Origin: Opisthocomus hoazin
Lineage: Eukaryota; Chordata; Aves; Opisthocomiformes; Opisthocomidae
Direction: 5' to 3'
Length of the DNA stretch: 64,000 bases
Assembly: GCF_030867145.1 (NCBI RefSeq)
Contig: NC_134417.1
Coordinates: forward strand, 95,937,278-96,001,277
Shown here one piece after another: positions 10,941 to 22,055 of this stretch; positions within the stretch are counted from its first letter, which is position 1; the number at the start of each line of letters is the position of its first letter. Below the pieces are notes generated by a model. It had not been told where the DNA came from, did no database searches, and was given only the letters and a program-made list of their open reading frames with translations. The position numbers and the translations under genes were made by a program.

Positions 10941-12152
10941 AGGGAGGAGTGGAGCCGTGGCCGGGCTGCGGCTGCAGCGAGGGAGAAGGTGAGCGCGGGG
11001 CGGGCGGGGCGGTCGATGGAGCGGCGGGTCCCGGGGAAAGCCCCGAGGCGGGCGGGGGTACCTGCCGAGTGGGGTCCGTGTGGGAGGCAAGGAACGGCGG
11101 GGGTCCGGCGCCGTTTCGGGCACGGTGTCCCCGCAAGCGGAGGCCCGCAGCTCCCGCGGCGTGCTGGGAGCTGTAGTGCTGGGGCGCGGGGCTCGCAGTT
11201 GGCCGCGCTGCTGCCCCGGGGCATGCCGGGAGGTGTAGTCTTCCGACTGCCGGGAGGCCGAGCCGTGCTGGCCAGGGCACGCCGGGAGGTGTCGTTTTCA
11301 GGGACTCGGCTGCCGGGCAGCCGCAGTGCTCTCGGGCGTGTGCGGCGAGGCGCTGTCCTTGGTCCCGCCGCAGCCCCCGCTGCGCGGGACGAAGGGTAGT
11401 TCTGTGGCCGGTTCCGTGTGTTTTTCTGCAGCCTTCCCGCTGCACCCCGTCCCCAGCAAGCGGTGCGGCCGCGCCTGGAGAGCGCGTGCCGCAGAGCTCG
11501 CTTCTGCCACCCGGTGACCAAACTGCGGCACTGCGGTTCGGGTGGCGCAGGTGCTGTGCCCCAATGACGGCATCGTGGGCTCCAGCCGTGAGCAGCGGGG
11601 CTGGTGGCGATGGCCCCTCCCTCTGCCGGTGGAGGGCCCGGTGCTGCCGTGCCCCGGGTGGCCGTGGAGGAGCCGGTGCGAGCCGAGGGCGGAGGAGCGG
11701 AGCCGTGGCCGGGCTGCGGCTGCAGCGAGGGAGAAGGTGAGCGCGGGTGTGGGGGGGGAGTGGAGTGGATGGAGCGGCGGGTCCCGGGGAAAAGCCCCCG
11801 GGAGGGCGGGGTCCGTGTCGGGGGCAAGGAGCGGCGGGGGTGCGGCGCCGTGTCGGAGCCGCGAGTCGGGGGCTGCCCGGAGCGGGAGGCGCGCGGCAGC
11901 GCGCTGCCTGGAGCCGTGCGGGGGTGCCGCCCCGTGCCGGCAGCGCGGGCTGCCCGGGGCCGGGCGGCGGCGCCGCGCCGTACCCGCTGGCGCCGCCCTC
12001 TGGCCGCAATGCGGTACTGCAGCCCGGCGCTCCGCGCAGGGTCTGGCCCCTCCGGCGCGCCGTCGGCGCGTGACGCATGCGCGTTGCGGCGGAGCAGCAT
12101 GGCGGCGCCCCGGTGGCGGGTGCCGGGCGGCGGAGGAGCAGAGAGGCCAGCG
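10941..12152 (+). promoter_or_regulatory. CpG-island promoter of gene copy G2, with first exon
   Basis: Counterpart of 4391-5602 with a few substitutions. One lies between the second and third ZNF143-like elements (G-to-A-type changes near 11,202 and C-to-A near 11,265). The NRF1-like palindrome and ATGGCGGCGCC (ATG at 12099) are unchanged; the donor is at 12153. Confidence 0.6.
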
Positions 12153-13095
12153 GTGAGGCGCGGGCTCCCCTCCGGCGGGTGCGGGAGTGCGTGGTGGCTG
12201 CCCGAGGGTGGTGGGACGGGAAGCTCGGAGCCGCCCGCTGCGGCAGGCTGCTGGTGCGCTGGAGGTGAGCCGGGTGCGGTCAGCCCCGGGGCCAGAGGCG
12301 GGAGGTGACGGAAGGGAAGAGGGGAAGGAGGCGGGCACACCCCCCGCAACTCGGCAGCGCCTCCCCGGCCCCGCTCGCCCCGCGCAGCCGCCCCCAGCTC
12401 CAGCACGTCCCCTGAAGCCTGTCCCGGAACCCCCGGCCTCCCCCAAGGCCCGTGGTGCGGGCGGCACGCTGGCCCTCGAGCGTGCCTCAGTCTCCCTTAA
12501 CGCGGTCGCCGCTGTTTCTTTCTGTGTGGCAGGGGCCGTGCTGAGGCCGCATTTGTCCGTTCCTGCCCTGGGGATGCCGTTGGCTGTGCCCGCTCCAGGC
12601 TTGTGTGGGCTGCGTGTGCCGGGCCTCGCTGTGCTGGCGGCGTGGGGGCGAAAAGGGAGAGGCGGAGCGCTGAGTGGCTGCAGACAGGAGGTGGCGCGGC
12701 TGAAGCTTGGAGAGTCCCGAGAAGGCTGAAGAAAAAGAAGAAATGGAAGGCCACCTGGCTGGCAGCTGCTTGGCGCTGCAGGCAGGAGAGAGCCTGCCTC
12801 TGCGGGTGAGGAAGGCTCCCTCTTGGTAGCCCGCAGCAGGCCAGGCCGCCAGCGTGCCCCGCAGGGTCTGTATGTGTCACCAGCAGCAGCATGGTACGGC
12901 TGTGGAGTGCGCGAGCGAGCGAGGCTACATGCCTAGGGAGCCTCGTCTCGTAAGAGGTGCAAGACATGCACGTTTTCTCTTAGGTGGAGGACAGCCAAGC
13001 GACCGTAGTTACGGAAGAGGAAGGGAGGAGAGCAGGAGAGAGAAGCGTCTGAAGCGGCAGAGTCTCCCAGCAGCGCTGTGAGCGAGAGTAGCGGT

Positions 13096-16000
13096 GAGTG
13101 CCGGGCCTTCGGGACCCTGTCGCCCCTCTTCTGCATCTTGGGCCCTCCCCTGGATCCTCCTCTCTCCCACGCTGCTGTGATTTTTTTTTTCTTTATTCTT
13201 TTTCCTTTTCTTTTCCTTTCCCTTTCCCTGTACCTCCCGTCTTCTGTCTGTGTTTGTGTCCTGCTCCCTCTCCCTCTTTTTCTCCCTCCAGAATTTCTCT
13301 AGCCGGCTCCCCGTTTCTATTTCTTTGTCCTGCTGCCTGTCCGGTCATTTCTTGCTATACGTCCCTGTTCAGCCGGCTCTCCCTTTTTGCCTTTCTCTCC
13401 TTCTCTGTCCTGCTTCATGGCCCTTTCTTCTCTTTCTCTCCCTCTGTGTTCTCTAGCCCGTTGCTGGTTTGTTTCGGGGTTTCCCTGCGCACCGGCCCCC
13501 CCCCCCCGCTCCCTTCTTGGTCTCTTTGTCTAGATCTGACCCTTTCTTTGTTTCTCGGTCCCTTTTTTCCTGTTCACTGTCCTTTTTCTCTGTCTGTCTG
13601 TGTGTCCTGCGCTCCGTTGCCCTCTTTGTCTCTCCTTTCTTCTTCATCTCCTCCCCCTGCCTCCGCCTCTCTCTCCCTCTTTTGCGCTCACCGGCCCTAC
13701 ATTTTCGTGCTCCGTCCCTGCAAGGCTCCTCGTCCCTGTTTTTCTTGATTTCTCTACCTATCTGGTGTTTTCTTTCGACCCTTCTTTCTCTCTGAGCTCC
13801 TAGGTCTTCTCCCTTGTCTTATTTTCCTCTTCCTAGTGCTCTGCCCTGCTCCCCATCGCTTATTTTCTCTCTCCGTTTCTCTGCCCTGCTCCCCCTCCCT
13901 CTCTTTCTTTCTCCGTCCCCCTCTGCTGCTCCACAGCAGTGTTTTTCCTTTCTCCAGCTCTCTGACCTGCTCCCCACCCACCCAGGTTGACCGTCCCAGG
14001 TTTTGTTCTGCGTCTCCATCCTGCCGCTGTCCTGATCTATCTTTCTGTGCCCTGCTCTTTCTGTCTCTTTTCCTGTGTACCTGCTGCTTTTTTGCTCCGT
14101 CTCTGTCCAGCTCCCTGTCCCTTTCCTTTTTCCTCTTGCTGTCCTTGTGCTCTGCTTCCTCTTGCTGTTTTTTGTGTCTTTCTCTCTCTACGCCATTTGC
14201 TCTGCCATCCTTTCTTTCTCTATCCCCCTGTACAGCTAGCTGCCCTTTCTTTCCTTTCGCTCTTCCTCGGTATTTTTTTCCTTCTCCATACCTCTCTCCC
14301 ACTGCCCGTCACGGTTGTTTTCCTCTCACCAATGCTGTCCTGCTCTCTGTCCCTTTTCTCTCTCTGTCATTCTGTCCTGCTCCTTGTGTCTGTTTTTTAA
14401 TTCCTCCCTCTCTGTCCCGCAGCCCAGTGCATTTTTTTTCCCTTCTTCTCTGCTGCCCAGCCGAGGCTTTTCCCCCTCCGTCTCTGTCTTGCTCCCCCGT
14501 CTCTTATTTTTGTCTGTCTTTCACTTTATCCTGCCTCCCTGTCCCCTTTTTCTCTCTCAGTATCACCTTGTCTCGCTCGCTGTCGCTGTCTTTCTCTGAC
14601 AATCTGTCCTGCTCCTTGGTCCTTCTCTCCCTTTGCTATTATTCCTCGTCCTTCTTCTGGCTTTTCTTCCTTCTCTTTCTGTCCTACTGCCCCAGTGCCT
14701 CTTTTTCCACCGCTGTGCTGCTCCCTGGCCCTTGTTTCCTCTCGCCGTCCCTCTGTCCTGCTTCCTGTCCCAGGTTTTTCTGTCTCTCTTTCTCGGTCCT
14801 GCTGCCTGTCTGGTCGTTTCTTGTCGTACCTCCCTGTCCAGCCGGCTCTCCCTTTTTGCCTTTCTCTCCTTCTCTGTCCTGCTCCCGGGCCCTTTCTTCT
14901 CTTCCTTTCTCTCTATCCTCTAGCCCCTTGCTGGTTTGTGTTGGGGGTCCTAACCACCCCCTTCTTCGTCTGACCCTTTCTTTGTTTCTTAGTACCTTTT
15001 TTCCTGTTCTCTGTCCTTTTTCTCTCTTTGTCAGTGTGTCATGCACTCCGTGGGACGGGGGTGGGAGGCTGAAAAAGGGTGGGAATCTGCGGGGGGCGAA
15101 TGGAGGCTGGAAAGAGGTAGGAGGTTGCAGAGGGGTGGGAAGCTGAATGAAGCAGAGGCCAGCAAAATGGGAGGTAGGAGGCTGGAAAGAGGTAGGAGGT
15201 TGCAGAGGGGTGGGAAGCTGAATGAAGTAGAGGCCAGCAAAATGGGAGGTAGGAGGCTGACGAGGGGTGGGAGGCTGGGGGGTGGGGCCGAGGAGGGGGA
15301 AGTAGAGGCCAGAAAAATAGGAGGCTGCAGAGGGGTGGGAGGCCGGGGCCGAGAGTAGAGGCCAGAAAAAAAAAGAAGGCCGGAAAGGGGTGGGAGGCTG
15401 CAGAGGGGTGGGAGGCCGGGGGCGAGAGTAGAGGCCAGAAAAAAAAGGAGGCCGGAAAGGGGTGGGAGGCCGGGGGGGTGTGAGTAGAGGCCAGAAAGAC
15501 CCTTTTTCTTCTGGCTTCTTCCCTGTCTTTATCTCTCTCTCCTGCCTTGTTTATTCCTCTGATTCAAGTTCTCTCTCGATCTGTGTGTTCTGTTTCCCAC
15601 TCATCATATTCTCTCTTTTTGTCTGTCCTATTCCTGCATGTAGTGTGCAGTGAGGCTTCTTGTCTAGGAAGCCGCGTCTCGTATGAGCTCTAAGACACCC
15701 ACGTGCATTTTCTCTCAGGTGGAGGAGAGCCAAACGATTGGAGTTATGGAAGCAGAAGGGAAGAGAGAAGGAGAGAGAAGCGTCTGAAGTGTCAAAGTCT
15801 CCCGGCAGCACCGAGAGTGAGAGCTGCGGTGAGTCCTGGGCCCTCGGGGCCCTGTCACCCCTCTTCTGCATCCTGGGCCCTCCCCTGGCTTCCTCTCTTT
15901 CCCACACTGCTACGATTAGTTTTTTTTTCTGCTCTTGTGTACCTTCTTTCTCCATCTGTCTCTGACTTGTCCCCATCTTTTAGGTCCTCCCTCTTTCTGC

Positions 16001-16702
16001 CCTGCAGCCCGTGGCATTTTTTTCCTTCTTCCCGTCTTTCCATTCAGGTCCTGGTTACTAGTTTTGCTTTCCTCCTACTCTGTAGCCTGTCAGTACTTTT
16101 GCTGTCTTTGGTGCTCTCTGTCTGGCTCCCTGTCCCTTGATTCGAGGCCTTCCTTCTCGGCTCCGTAGCACGTCACAGATCTACTGCTTTCTCCATGTCA
16201 ATTCTATTCGATTTCCTCATCACTCTTTGTCCAGGTCCCTGCCACTATTCTTTTTTCCTCTGTCATCATGCTGCAGGGTTTTTTTTGCATCTCCTTCCTG
16301 CTCCCCGTTCTTCATTTTCGGTCTCTGTCCTACTCCCTCTTCTTCTTTCTGCTGCCACTCTTCCTGTCTCCATGCTGCTTCTTTCTCCATCTCTGTGGGA
16401 CTGCCTGTCCCCATCCTTCTCTTGCTGTCCCTTTCCCTGCTTCGTGCTTTCTCGTTACACCGCCGGTGTCCAGCCATCTGTCACTTTTCTCCTCTCTTGT
16501 AGTGGCCTGCACCCTGCTCCTCATTTTTGGCAGCCTCTGCCGAGCAGCGCGTTGCTCCGGGAGCCGACTGACCGACTGCTCCCCGCTGGAGCAACGGGCG
16601 CAGCTGCGGGAAGGAGTGCCGAGGTGTCGGAGGGGCAGAGGGAGCGTCGGGGGCCCCGAGCCCTGGAGCAGAGCGGCTCCCGGGACTGGCTGGGTGCGTG
16701 AC
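13096..16702 (+). repeat. 6.55-kb macrosatellite, unit 3 (3' truncated)
   Basis: Matches units 1 and 2 almost base for base (one difference is T instead of C near 14,177) until the last codons of terminal exon E. It then changes abruptly: units 1 and 2 read GACGGAATGAAC where this copy reads GACTGAATAAAG. Beyond this point the sequence resembles the diverged copy at 24.5 kb, not units 1 and 2, and the LTR is absent. The edge of the young array is therefore inside exon E. Confidence 0.94.
15059..15497 (+). repeat. Purine-rich minisatellite (unit 3)
   Basis: Third copy of the minisatellite seen at 1964 and 8514, in the C to C' intron of G2. Confidence 0.9.
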
Positions 16703-16705
16703 TGA
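15719..16705 (+). CDS. Possible spliced coding segment C'-E, 103 codons, no clear start
   Basis: Exon C' (15719-15828) read from its second base is open for 36 codons and ends with one spare base. Exon E (16503-16705) takes that phase and stays open for 67 codons to TGA. The joined frame has a charged, Ser-rich N-terminal part (EREASEVSKSPGSTESESC), a hydrophobic stretch (VACTLLLIFGSLC) at the exon junction, and an Arg/Gly-rich tail. The same phase relation holds in G0 and, with divergence, for the C' and E exons of G3. No in-frame ATG is obvious upstream, and GC-rich DNA yields open frames by chance, so coding status is doubtful. No family recognised. Confidence 0.28.
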
Positions 16706-16710
16706 ATAAA
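16705..16710 (+). terminator. Poly(A) signal of G2
   Basis: Canonical AATAAA whose first A is the last base of the exon E stop codon, followed ~30 bp downstream by a GT-rich element. The same arrangement occurs at 24482 and 33917. Confidence 0.72.
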
Positions 16711-16719
16711 GACCTGCGG

Positions 16720-17432
16720 TCCCTTTTGCCCTCGCGGCTGCGTTTGTGCTTGGTTTGCACGGGACGAGGGGCTGCGCCAGAGCCCAGGGGAGGAGGGAAC
16801 GGGCTGTGGGGCAGGGGCGACGGCCCCCTGTTCCTGCCGGGCTCCAGTCGTGGGCCCGGGGCCGGGGGAGCCCCAGGGGCGGGCAGCACGGCTGATGGCG
16901 ATGGCCCGTCCCTCTGCCGGGGTGGCTGCCGGTGGAGGGCCCGGTGCTGCCGTGCCCCGGGTGGCTGTGGAGGGGCCGGTGCGAGCCGAGGGAGGAGCAG
17001 AGCCGTGGCCGGGCCGCGGCTGTAGCGAGGGAGAAGGTGAGCACGGGGTGGGGGGGGAGGTGGATGGAGCAGCGCGTCCCGGGGAAAAGCCCCCGGGAGG
17101 GCGGGGTCCGTGTCGGGGGCAGGGAGGGGCGGGGGTTCGGCGCCGTGTCGGAGCCGCGAGTCGGGGGCTGCCCGGAGCTGTGCGGGGGTGCCGCCCCGTG
17201 CCGGCGGCGCGCGCTGCCCCGTGCCGGCGGCGCGCGCTGTCCCGACCCGGGGCCGGGGCCGGGCGTGGGCGCCGCCCCCTGGCCGCAATGCGGTACTGCA
17301 GCCCGGCGTTCCGCGCAGGCTGTGGCCCCTCCGGCGCGCCGTCGGCGCGTGGCGCATGCGCAGTGCGGCACAGCAGCATGGCGGCGCCCCGGTGGCGGGT
17401 GCCGGGGCGGCGGGGGAGCAGAGAGGCCAGCG
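16720..17432 (+). promoter_or_regulatory. CpG-island promoter of gene copy G3, with first exon
   Basis: Shorter than in G1 and G2: the ZNF143-like block is missing and there is no LTR. It keeps the first-exon donor GAGAAG|GTGAGCAC at ~17,036, a perfect NRF1 palindrome GCGCATGCGC (17352-17361), and ATGGCGGCGCC with ATG at 17378. The donor is at 17433. From this ATG the reading is MAAPRWRVPGRRGSREAS; spliced to exon B it continues to a stop after about 42 codons. Confidence 0.6.
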
Positions 17433-18439
17433 GTGAGGCGCGGGCTCCCCTCCGGCGGGTGCGGGGGTGCGTGGTGGTTGCTCGAGGGTGGTGGGACGGG
17501 AAGCTTCGAGCCGTCCGCTGCGACAGGCTGCCGGTGCGCTGGAGGCGAGGCGGGTGCGGGCAGCCCCGGGGCCAGAGGCGGGAGGTGACGGAAGGGAAGG
17601 GGGGAAGGAGGCGGGCACACCGCCCCCCCAGCTCGGCAGCGCTCCCCGGCCCCGCTCGCCCCGCGCAGCCGCCCCCAGCTCCAGCACGTCCCCTGAAGCC
17701 TGTCCCGGAACCCCCGGCCTCCCCCAAGGCCCGTGGTGCGGGCGGCACACTGGGCCTCGAGCGTGCCTCAGTCTCCCTTAACGCGGTCGCCGCTGCTTCT
17801 TTCTCTGTGGCAGGGGCCGCGCTGAGGACGCGTTTGTCCGTTCCTGCCCTGGGGATGCCGTTGGCTGCGCCCGCTCCAGGCTTGTGAGGGCTGTGTGTGC
17901 CGAGCCTCGGTCTCCTGGCGTCGTGGGAGCGAAAAGGGAGAGGCGGAGCGCTGAGTGGCTGCGGACGGGAGCTGGCGGGGCTGAAGCTGGAGAGTCCCGA
18001 GAAGGCTGAAGAAGAAGAAAAAATGGAAGGCCACCTGGCTGGCAGCTGCCTGGCGCCGCAGGCAGGAGAGAGCCTGCCTCTGCGGGTGAGGAAGGCTCCC
18101 TCTTGGTAGCCTGCAGCAGGCCAGGCCGCCAGCGTGTCCCGCAGGGTCTGTATGTGTCACCAGCAGCAGCATGGTACGGTTGTGGAGCGCGTGAGCGAGC
18201 GAGGCTACGTGCCTAGGGAGCTTCGTCTGCTAAGAGCCGCGAGACATGCGTGTTTTCTCTTAGGTGTAGGACAGCCAAGCGACCGGAGTTACGGAAGAGG
18301 AAGGGAGGAGCGCAGGAGAGAGAAGTGCCTGAAGCAGCAGAGTCTCCCGGCAGCGCCGAGAGCGAGAGCTGCGGTGAGTGGCGGGCCCTCGGGGCCCTGT
18401 CGCTCCTCTTCTGCGTCCCGGGCCCTCCCCTGGATCCTT

Positions 18440-20130
18440 CTCTCTCCCATGCTGCTGTGATTTCCCTCCCCCCCCCCCCCCCCCCCCCCCAGCTTTTCTT
18501 TTCCTTCCCTGTACCTCCCCTTCTTTTGTCTGTATTTGTTTCCCTGTCCCGCTCTTTTCCTCTCTATTCCTCATTCCCTGTCCTTGTTGCTGTTTTTTCT
18601 TTCTCCATCTCTGTGCCCTGCTGCCTATCTCTGTCCAGTTCCCTTTCTGTTTGCTGGGTTGTTTTTTTGTTTTTGCTCCTCATTCCTCTGCCTTGCTCTG
18701 TTCCATCCTCTCACTCCCGCAGTGTCGTGCTGTGTGTTACCCGTCCTTCTCCCTGTGGTTTTTTGTTCCTCTTGCTCTGTGCCTCTGTCCTGCTGCCTGG
18801 AAGTAATTTTTTATTCTCCGTATTTCTGTTATTCTGCCTGTGGCTATTTTTTTTGTTCTCTACCTCTCTCCTGCTCCCCACCATCACCTTTCTCTCCCTG
18901 ACGTTCTTTCCTCTTCCCAGTACCTCTGCTTTTCTGCGCCCTTGCACTCCATTTCCTCCGTCTCGCTCTATCACGCTGTCTTGCTCCCCATCCCTCCCTT
19001 TTCCTTTCTACCCTTCCGATGTGTGTATCCCCCAAGTGCCCCTTTGACGTGTCCCAGTCTTTCTGTCTATACCCTCCTGTCATTCTCCTTCTCTTGCTCT
19101 TCTTGCTCTTTTTCTCTCTTTTCCTCTGTGCTGCGGCCCATCACTGTTCTTTCCTCCTCCATCCCTTTGTTGCGCTGCCTGTCCTTGTCAGTTTTGCCCT
19201 GTGTTCTGGCTCCAGTCTTGCCTTGTTTTCTGCATCTCTGTCCTTTTCCCTGTACTTTTTTCTCTCTGCTCCTCAGTCCTCCTCCCTCGTCTTGTTTTTC
19301 TCTTTCTGCCGTCCCTCTCTTTTTGTCTGTGACCCTCTGTGCTCTTCTCCTTCTCCCTCTCAGTTTGCGGTTGTCTTATGTGTCCCCTTCTCTGTCTCTC
19401 TCTTCTGCTGTCCTGCTCCCCAGCCCCATTATTTATTGCTTCACCCCTCGGTCTTGCTCTCAGTCCCTGTTTTCTCGTGTGCTCCACCTCGCTGCCGTTC
19501 TCTCGGTTGCTCTCGGTTGCTGTCTGTCCCAGCGTCCTGCTCCCTGTCGCGCTCTCTTTCACAGTATCTTTCTTTCTGGCGTCCTGTCCCTCACCGGTTT
19601 TCTCTGTCACTCTGTCCTTCCTCCTGTCTTTTCCTTGTGCCTCTGGCCTCCTACTCGTCGCTACTTTTTTCTTCCTTTCTCTACCTCTCTGCCTCTGTCC
19701 TGTTGCTTTCTTCCTCTCTCTGTCGCCAGCATTTCTTTCTCCATCTGTGCCCCTCTCCCTGTCCCTTTTCTCTCATTCTCTCTGTCCTCCATCTTCCCCG
19801 TAACTCTTTGTCTGTATATCTCCATACTGCTGCCTGTCCCTTTGTTTCTTGCTATATGCCCCTGTCCAGCTTGCTGTCCCGTTATTCTCCTCTGTCCTGC
19901 TCCTTGGCCTTTTTTCTCATCCTGCAGCCCATCACTGTTTTCACTTTCTCCACCTCTTTGTCCTGATCTGTGTGTCTCCTGCCCTCGTCCATCTGGCTTG
20001 TTGCCTGTACGTTTGTCTCCCTCCAGCGTTCTTTATTCCCCTGATTCAGTTTCTCTCTTGATCCGTCAGTTCTGCTGCCCGCTCGTCATTCTCTCTCTCT
20101 CTCTCTCTTTCCCTCTTGTCTTGTTCCTGC
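18440..20130. repeat. Pyrimidine-rich array, G3 intron C to C'
   Basis: Degenerate CT-rich array. It begins with an uninterrupted run of more than 20 C at about 18,468-18,491, where the other copies have poly-T, and ends in a (CT)n microsatellite at 20,088-20,112. It aligns with 28.7-30.7 kb, 49.04-49.54 kb and 50.56-51.13 kb, so it is an older shared intron. No gene in either strand. Confidence 0.8.
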
Positions 20131-20399
20131 GCGTAGTGCGTGAGCAGGCGAGGCTACTTGTCTGGGGAGCCTTGTCTCGCCAGAGCTGCGAGACATGGAC
20201 GTTTTCTCTTAGGTGGGGGACAGCCAAGCGACCGGAGTTACGGAAGAGGAAGGGAGGAGAGCAGGAGAGAGAAGCGTCTGAAGCGGCAGAGTCTCCCGGC
20301 AGTGCTAAGAGTGAGATCTGCGGTGAGTGCCAGGCCCTCGGGGCCCTGTCGCCCCTCTTCTGCATCCCGGGCTCTTTCCTGGATCCCTCTCTTTCCCAC

Positions 20400-21585
20400 A
20401 CTGCTGTGATTTTTGGCTTTTTTTTCCTCCCTGCCCCCTCCAACCCCCTCCCCGCTCCCGTGTACCTGCTTTCTCCATCTCTGACCAGCTCCCTGTCCCC
20501 GTCTTTTAGGTCCTCCCTCTCTCTGCCCTGTAGCCCGTGACTTTTTTTTGCTTCCCTATCTCTTTCTGTCTGGCTCCCGATCACGGTTTTTGCTTTCCCC
20601 CCTCTCTGCCCTATAGCCCGTCGGTACTTTTGCCATCTCTGGGACTCTCTGTCCGGCTCCCTGTCCCTGTGGTTCAAGGTCTTCCTTCTCAGCTCCGTAG
20701 CACGTTGCGCGTCTGCCTCTTTCTCTGTCTCTCTTTATTCTGCTCCCTGCCCCTCATTTTGAATTCCTCCCTCTCTGTCCTGTCGCTCCTTTTCCCTTTC
20801 TGCATCTCCGTCTTTTTTCTCTTTTTCTTTCTCTGTCTCTCTCTGTCCAACTCCCTGTCTCTAAGTTTCAGTTCCTCGCCCTCTCTGCGGAAGCTGTCGG
20901 GACTTTTTGCCTTCGCAGTCTCTCTGTTCTGGCTTCCTGTCCCTCTTTTTTCATTCCTCCCTCTCTGCCCTGTTACCCGTCACCATTTTTATTTTCTCCG
21001 TCTCTTCTGGCTCAAGGTCCTGATTTTTTTAAGTTCCTCCCTCTCTGCCCCATACCCTGTCACTTCTGCAGGTCTGTTTCTCCACCCTCTCCCTGTGCGG
21101 CTCCCAGCCCCTCTTTCACACTTCCTCCCTCCGGAGCCTGCGGCCTGTTGCTTTCCCCCCCTCTTATTTCTCTCTCTCTGTCTCTCTCTGTCTCCCCGCC
21201 CCTGTTTTTTCATTCCTCCTGTCTCTGCCCTAGAGCCCGTCAGGAGTTCTTTCATTCTCTGGCTCTCTCTTTCCAGTTCCCAGGCCCTGGTTTTCAATGT
21301 TGTCCTCCTGTCTTCCCTGTGCCACGGCGCGATTTCATTTCTTTTGCCGTCTCTCCCGGTCCGGCTCCCCGCCAGGATTTTTTAATCCCTCCCTCTCTGT
21401 CTTCTAGCCCATTGCTGTTTTCTCTGTCTCTGTGTCCCTCTGTCTGGCTCCCTGTCTTTCCTTATTATTTTTGTTGAATTCCTCCCTCTCTGCCCTGTAC
21501 GCGGTGCTGTTTACACTTTCGTTCCCGGACGTCTCTCTGTAGATTGCTCCCAGTCCTGTTTTTTTTTAATTCCTCCCTCTCTGTC
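20400..21585. repeat. Pyrimidine-rich ~80-bp monomer array, G3 intron C' to E (left part)
   Basis: Here the monomer is clearest: a TCCTCCCTCTCTGCCCTGTAG start, then a CCCGTC-GCTTTT-like centre, TTTCTCCGTCTCTCTGTC, then GGCTCCCTGTCCCTGTTTTT. It recurs roughly every 75-100 bp. The tract aligns with 30,840-32,205. Confidence 0.82.
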
Positions 21586-22055
21586 TGTCATGGTTTAACT
21601 TGGCAGCCGGCAACTAAGCACTAGAGAGCTGCTCGCTCACAGCCCCCACCCCCGCCCCGTTCCCTCCCCAGCGGGATGCGGAGGACAAATGGACAAAAGG
21701 TAAAACTTGTCGGTTGAGATAAAGACAGTTTAGTAAGGCAACAAAGGAAATACTGCTGATAATTCTAATAACGATGATAATAATTGCAACAACGCACATG
21801 CGAACCAAACTATACGCAGTACAGTTTCTCTCACCACCCGATGACCGGTGCACAGGCAGTCCCCGAACAGCGATTGCGGAACCCGGAAATCGCAAGTTTC
21901 GCTAAATTCCAAAATAGTTTGACCTCCCGGACGAGAGCGGGTTCCAACTCGTGGAAACGACAAGAGCTGATTCCTGCCCCGCAGCCAGCCCCCATTTATA
22001 AGCTGCGCGTGACGTCTGTGGTACGGAATATTTCCACTGGCCAGCTTGGGCTAGC
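21586..22055 (-). mobile_element. Truncated LTR of a common avian ERV family
   Basis: The + strand starts TGTCATGGTTTAAC, then GGCAACTAAGCAC and GAGATAAAGACAGTTTA, recognisable as the end of a bird ERV LTR whose sense strand begins TGTGCTGGTTTTGGC. Minus-strand sense is inferred from a CRE/TATA-like pair (TGACGT and TTATAAAT in reverse). The U3 beginning is missing; the sequence passes directly into CCCTGTAGCCTGTC of the array. The same truncation and flanks occur at 32206, so this is one insertion that was duplicated with its surroundings. Confidence 0.82.

Larger units (their letters stand above)
6550..13095 (+). repeat. 6.55-kb macrosatellite, unit 2
   Basis: Complete 6,546-bp copy of unit 1 in the same orientation and with the same internal order. 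It differs by a few substitutions, a 13-C instead of 12-C run, and one GAGC tetranucleotide fewer near 12,913. The near identity extends through non-coding low-complexity DNA, so it reflects recent duplication or gene conversion, not selection on a protein. Confidence 0.97.
12099..16725 (+). other. Predicted transcription unit, gene copy G2
   Basis: Exons A 12099-12152, B 12533-12805, C 12984-13093, C' 15719-15828, E 16503 to ~16725. This is the only member of the young array that keeps the full 3' end: TGA at 16703-16705 overlapping AATAAA at 16705-16710, then a GT-rich downstream element (GCGTTTGTGCTTGGTTTGC). Exon C still has the TAG seen in G1, so any protein would have to start in or after C or skip it. 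All splice sites are canonical. Whether it is an mRNA or a long non-coding RNA is open. Confidence 0.48.

Noticed and set aside
1-16702. Assembly duplication as an explanation of the 6.55-kb repeats
   Set aside because: Not excluded, but units differ by specific substitutions, a C-run length and a GAGC copy, and the third unit diverges sharply, as in a real array. Left as a check, not as the preferred view.
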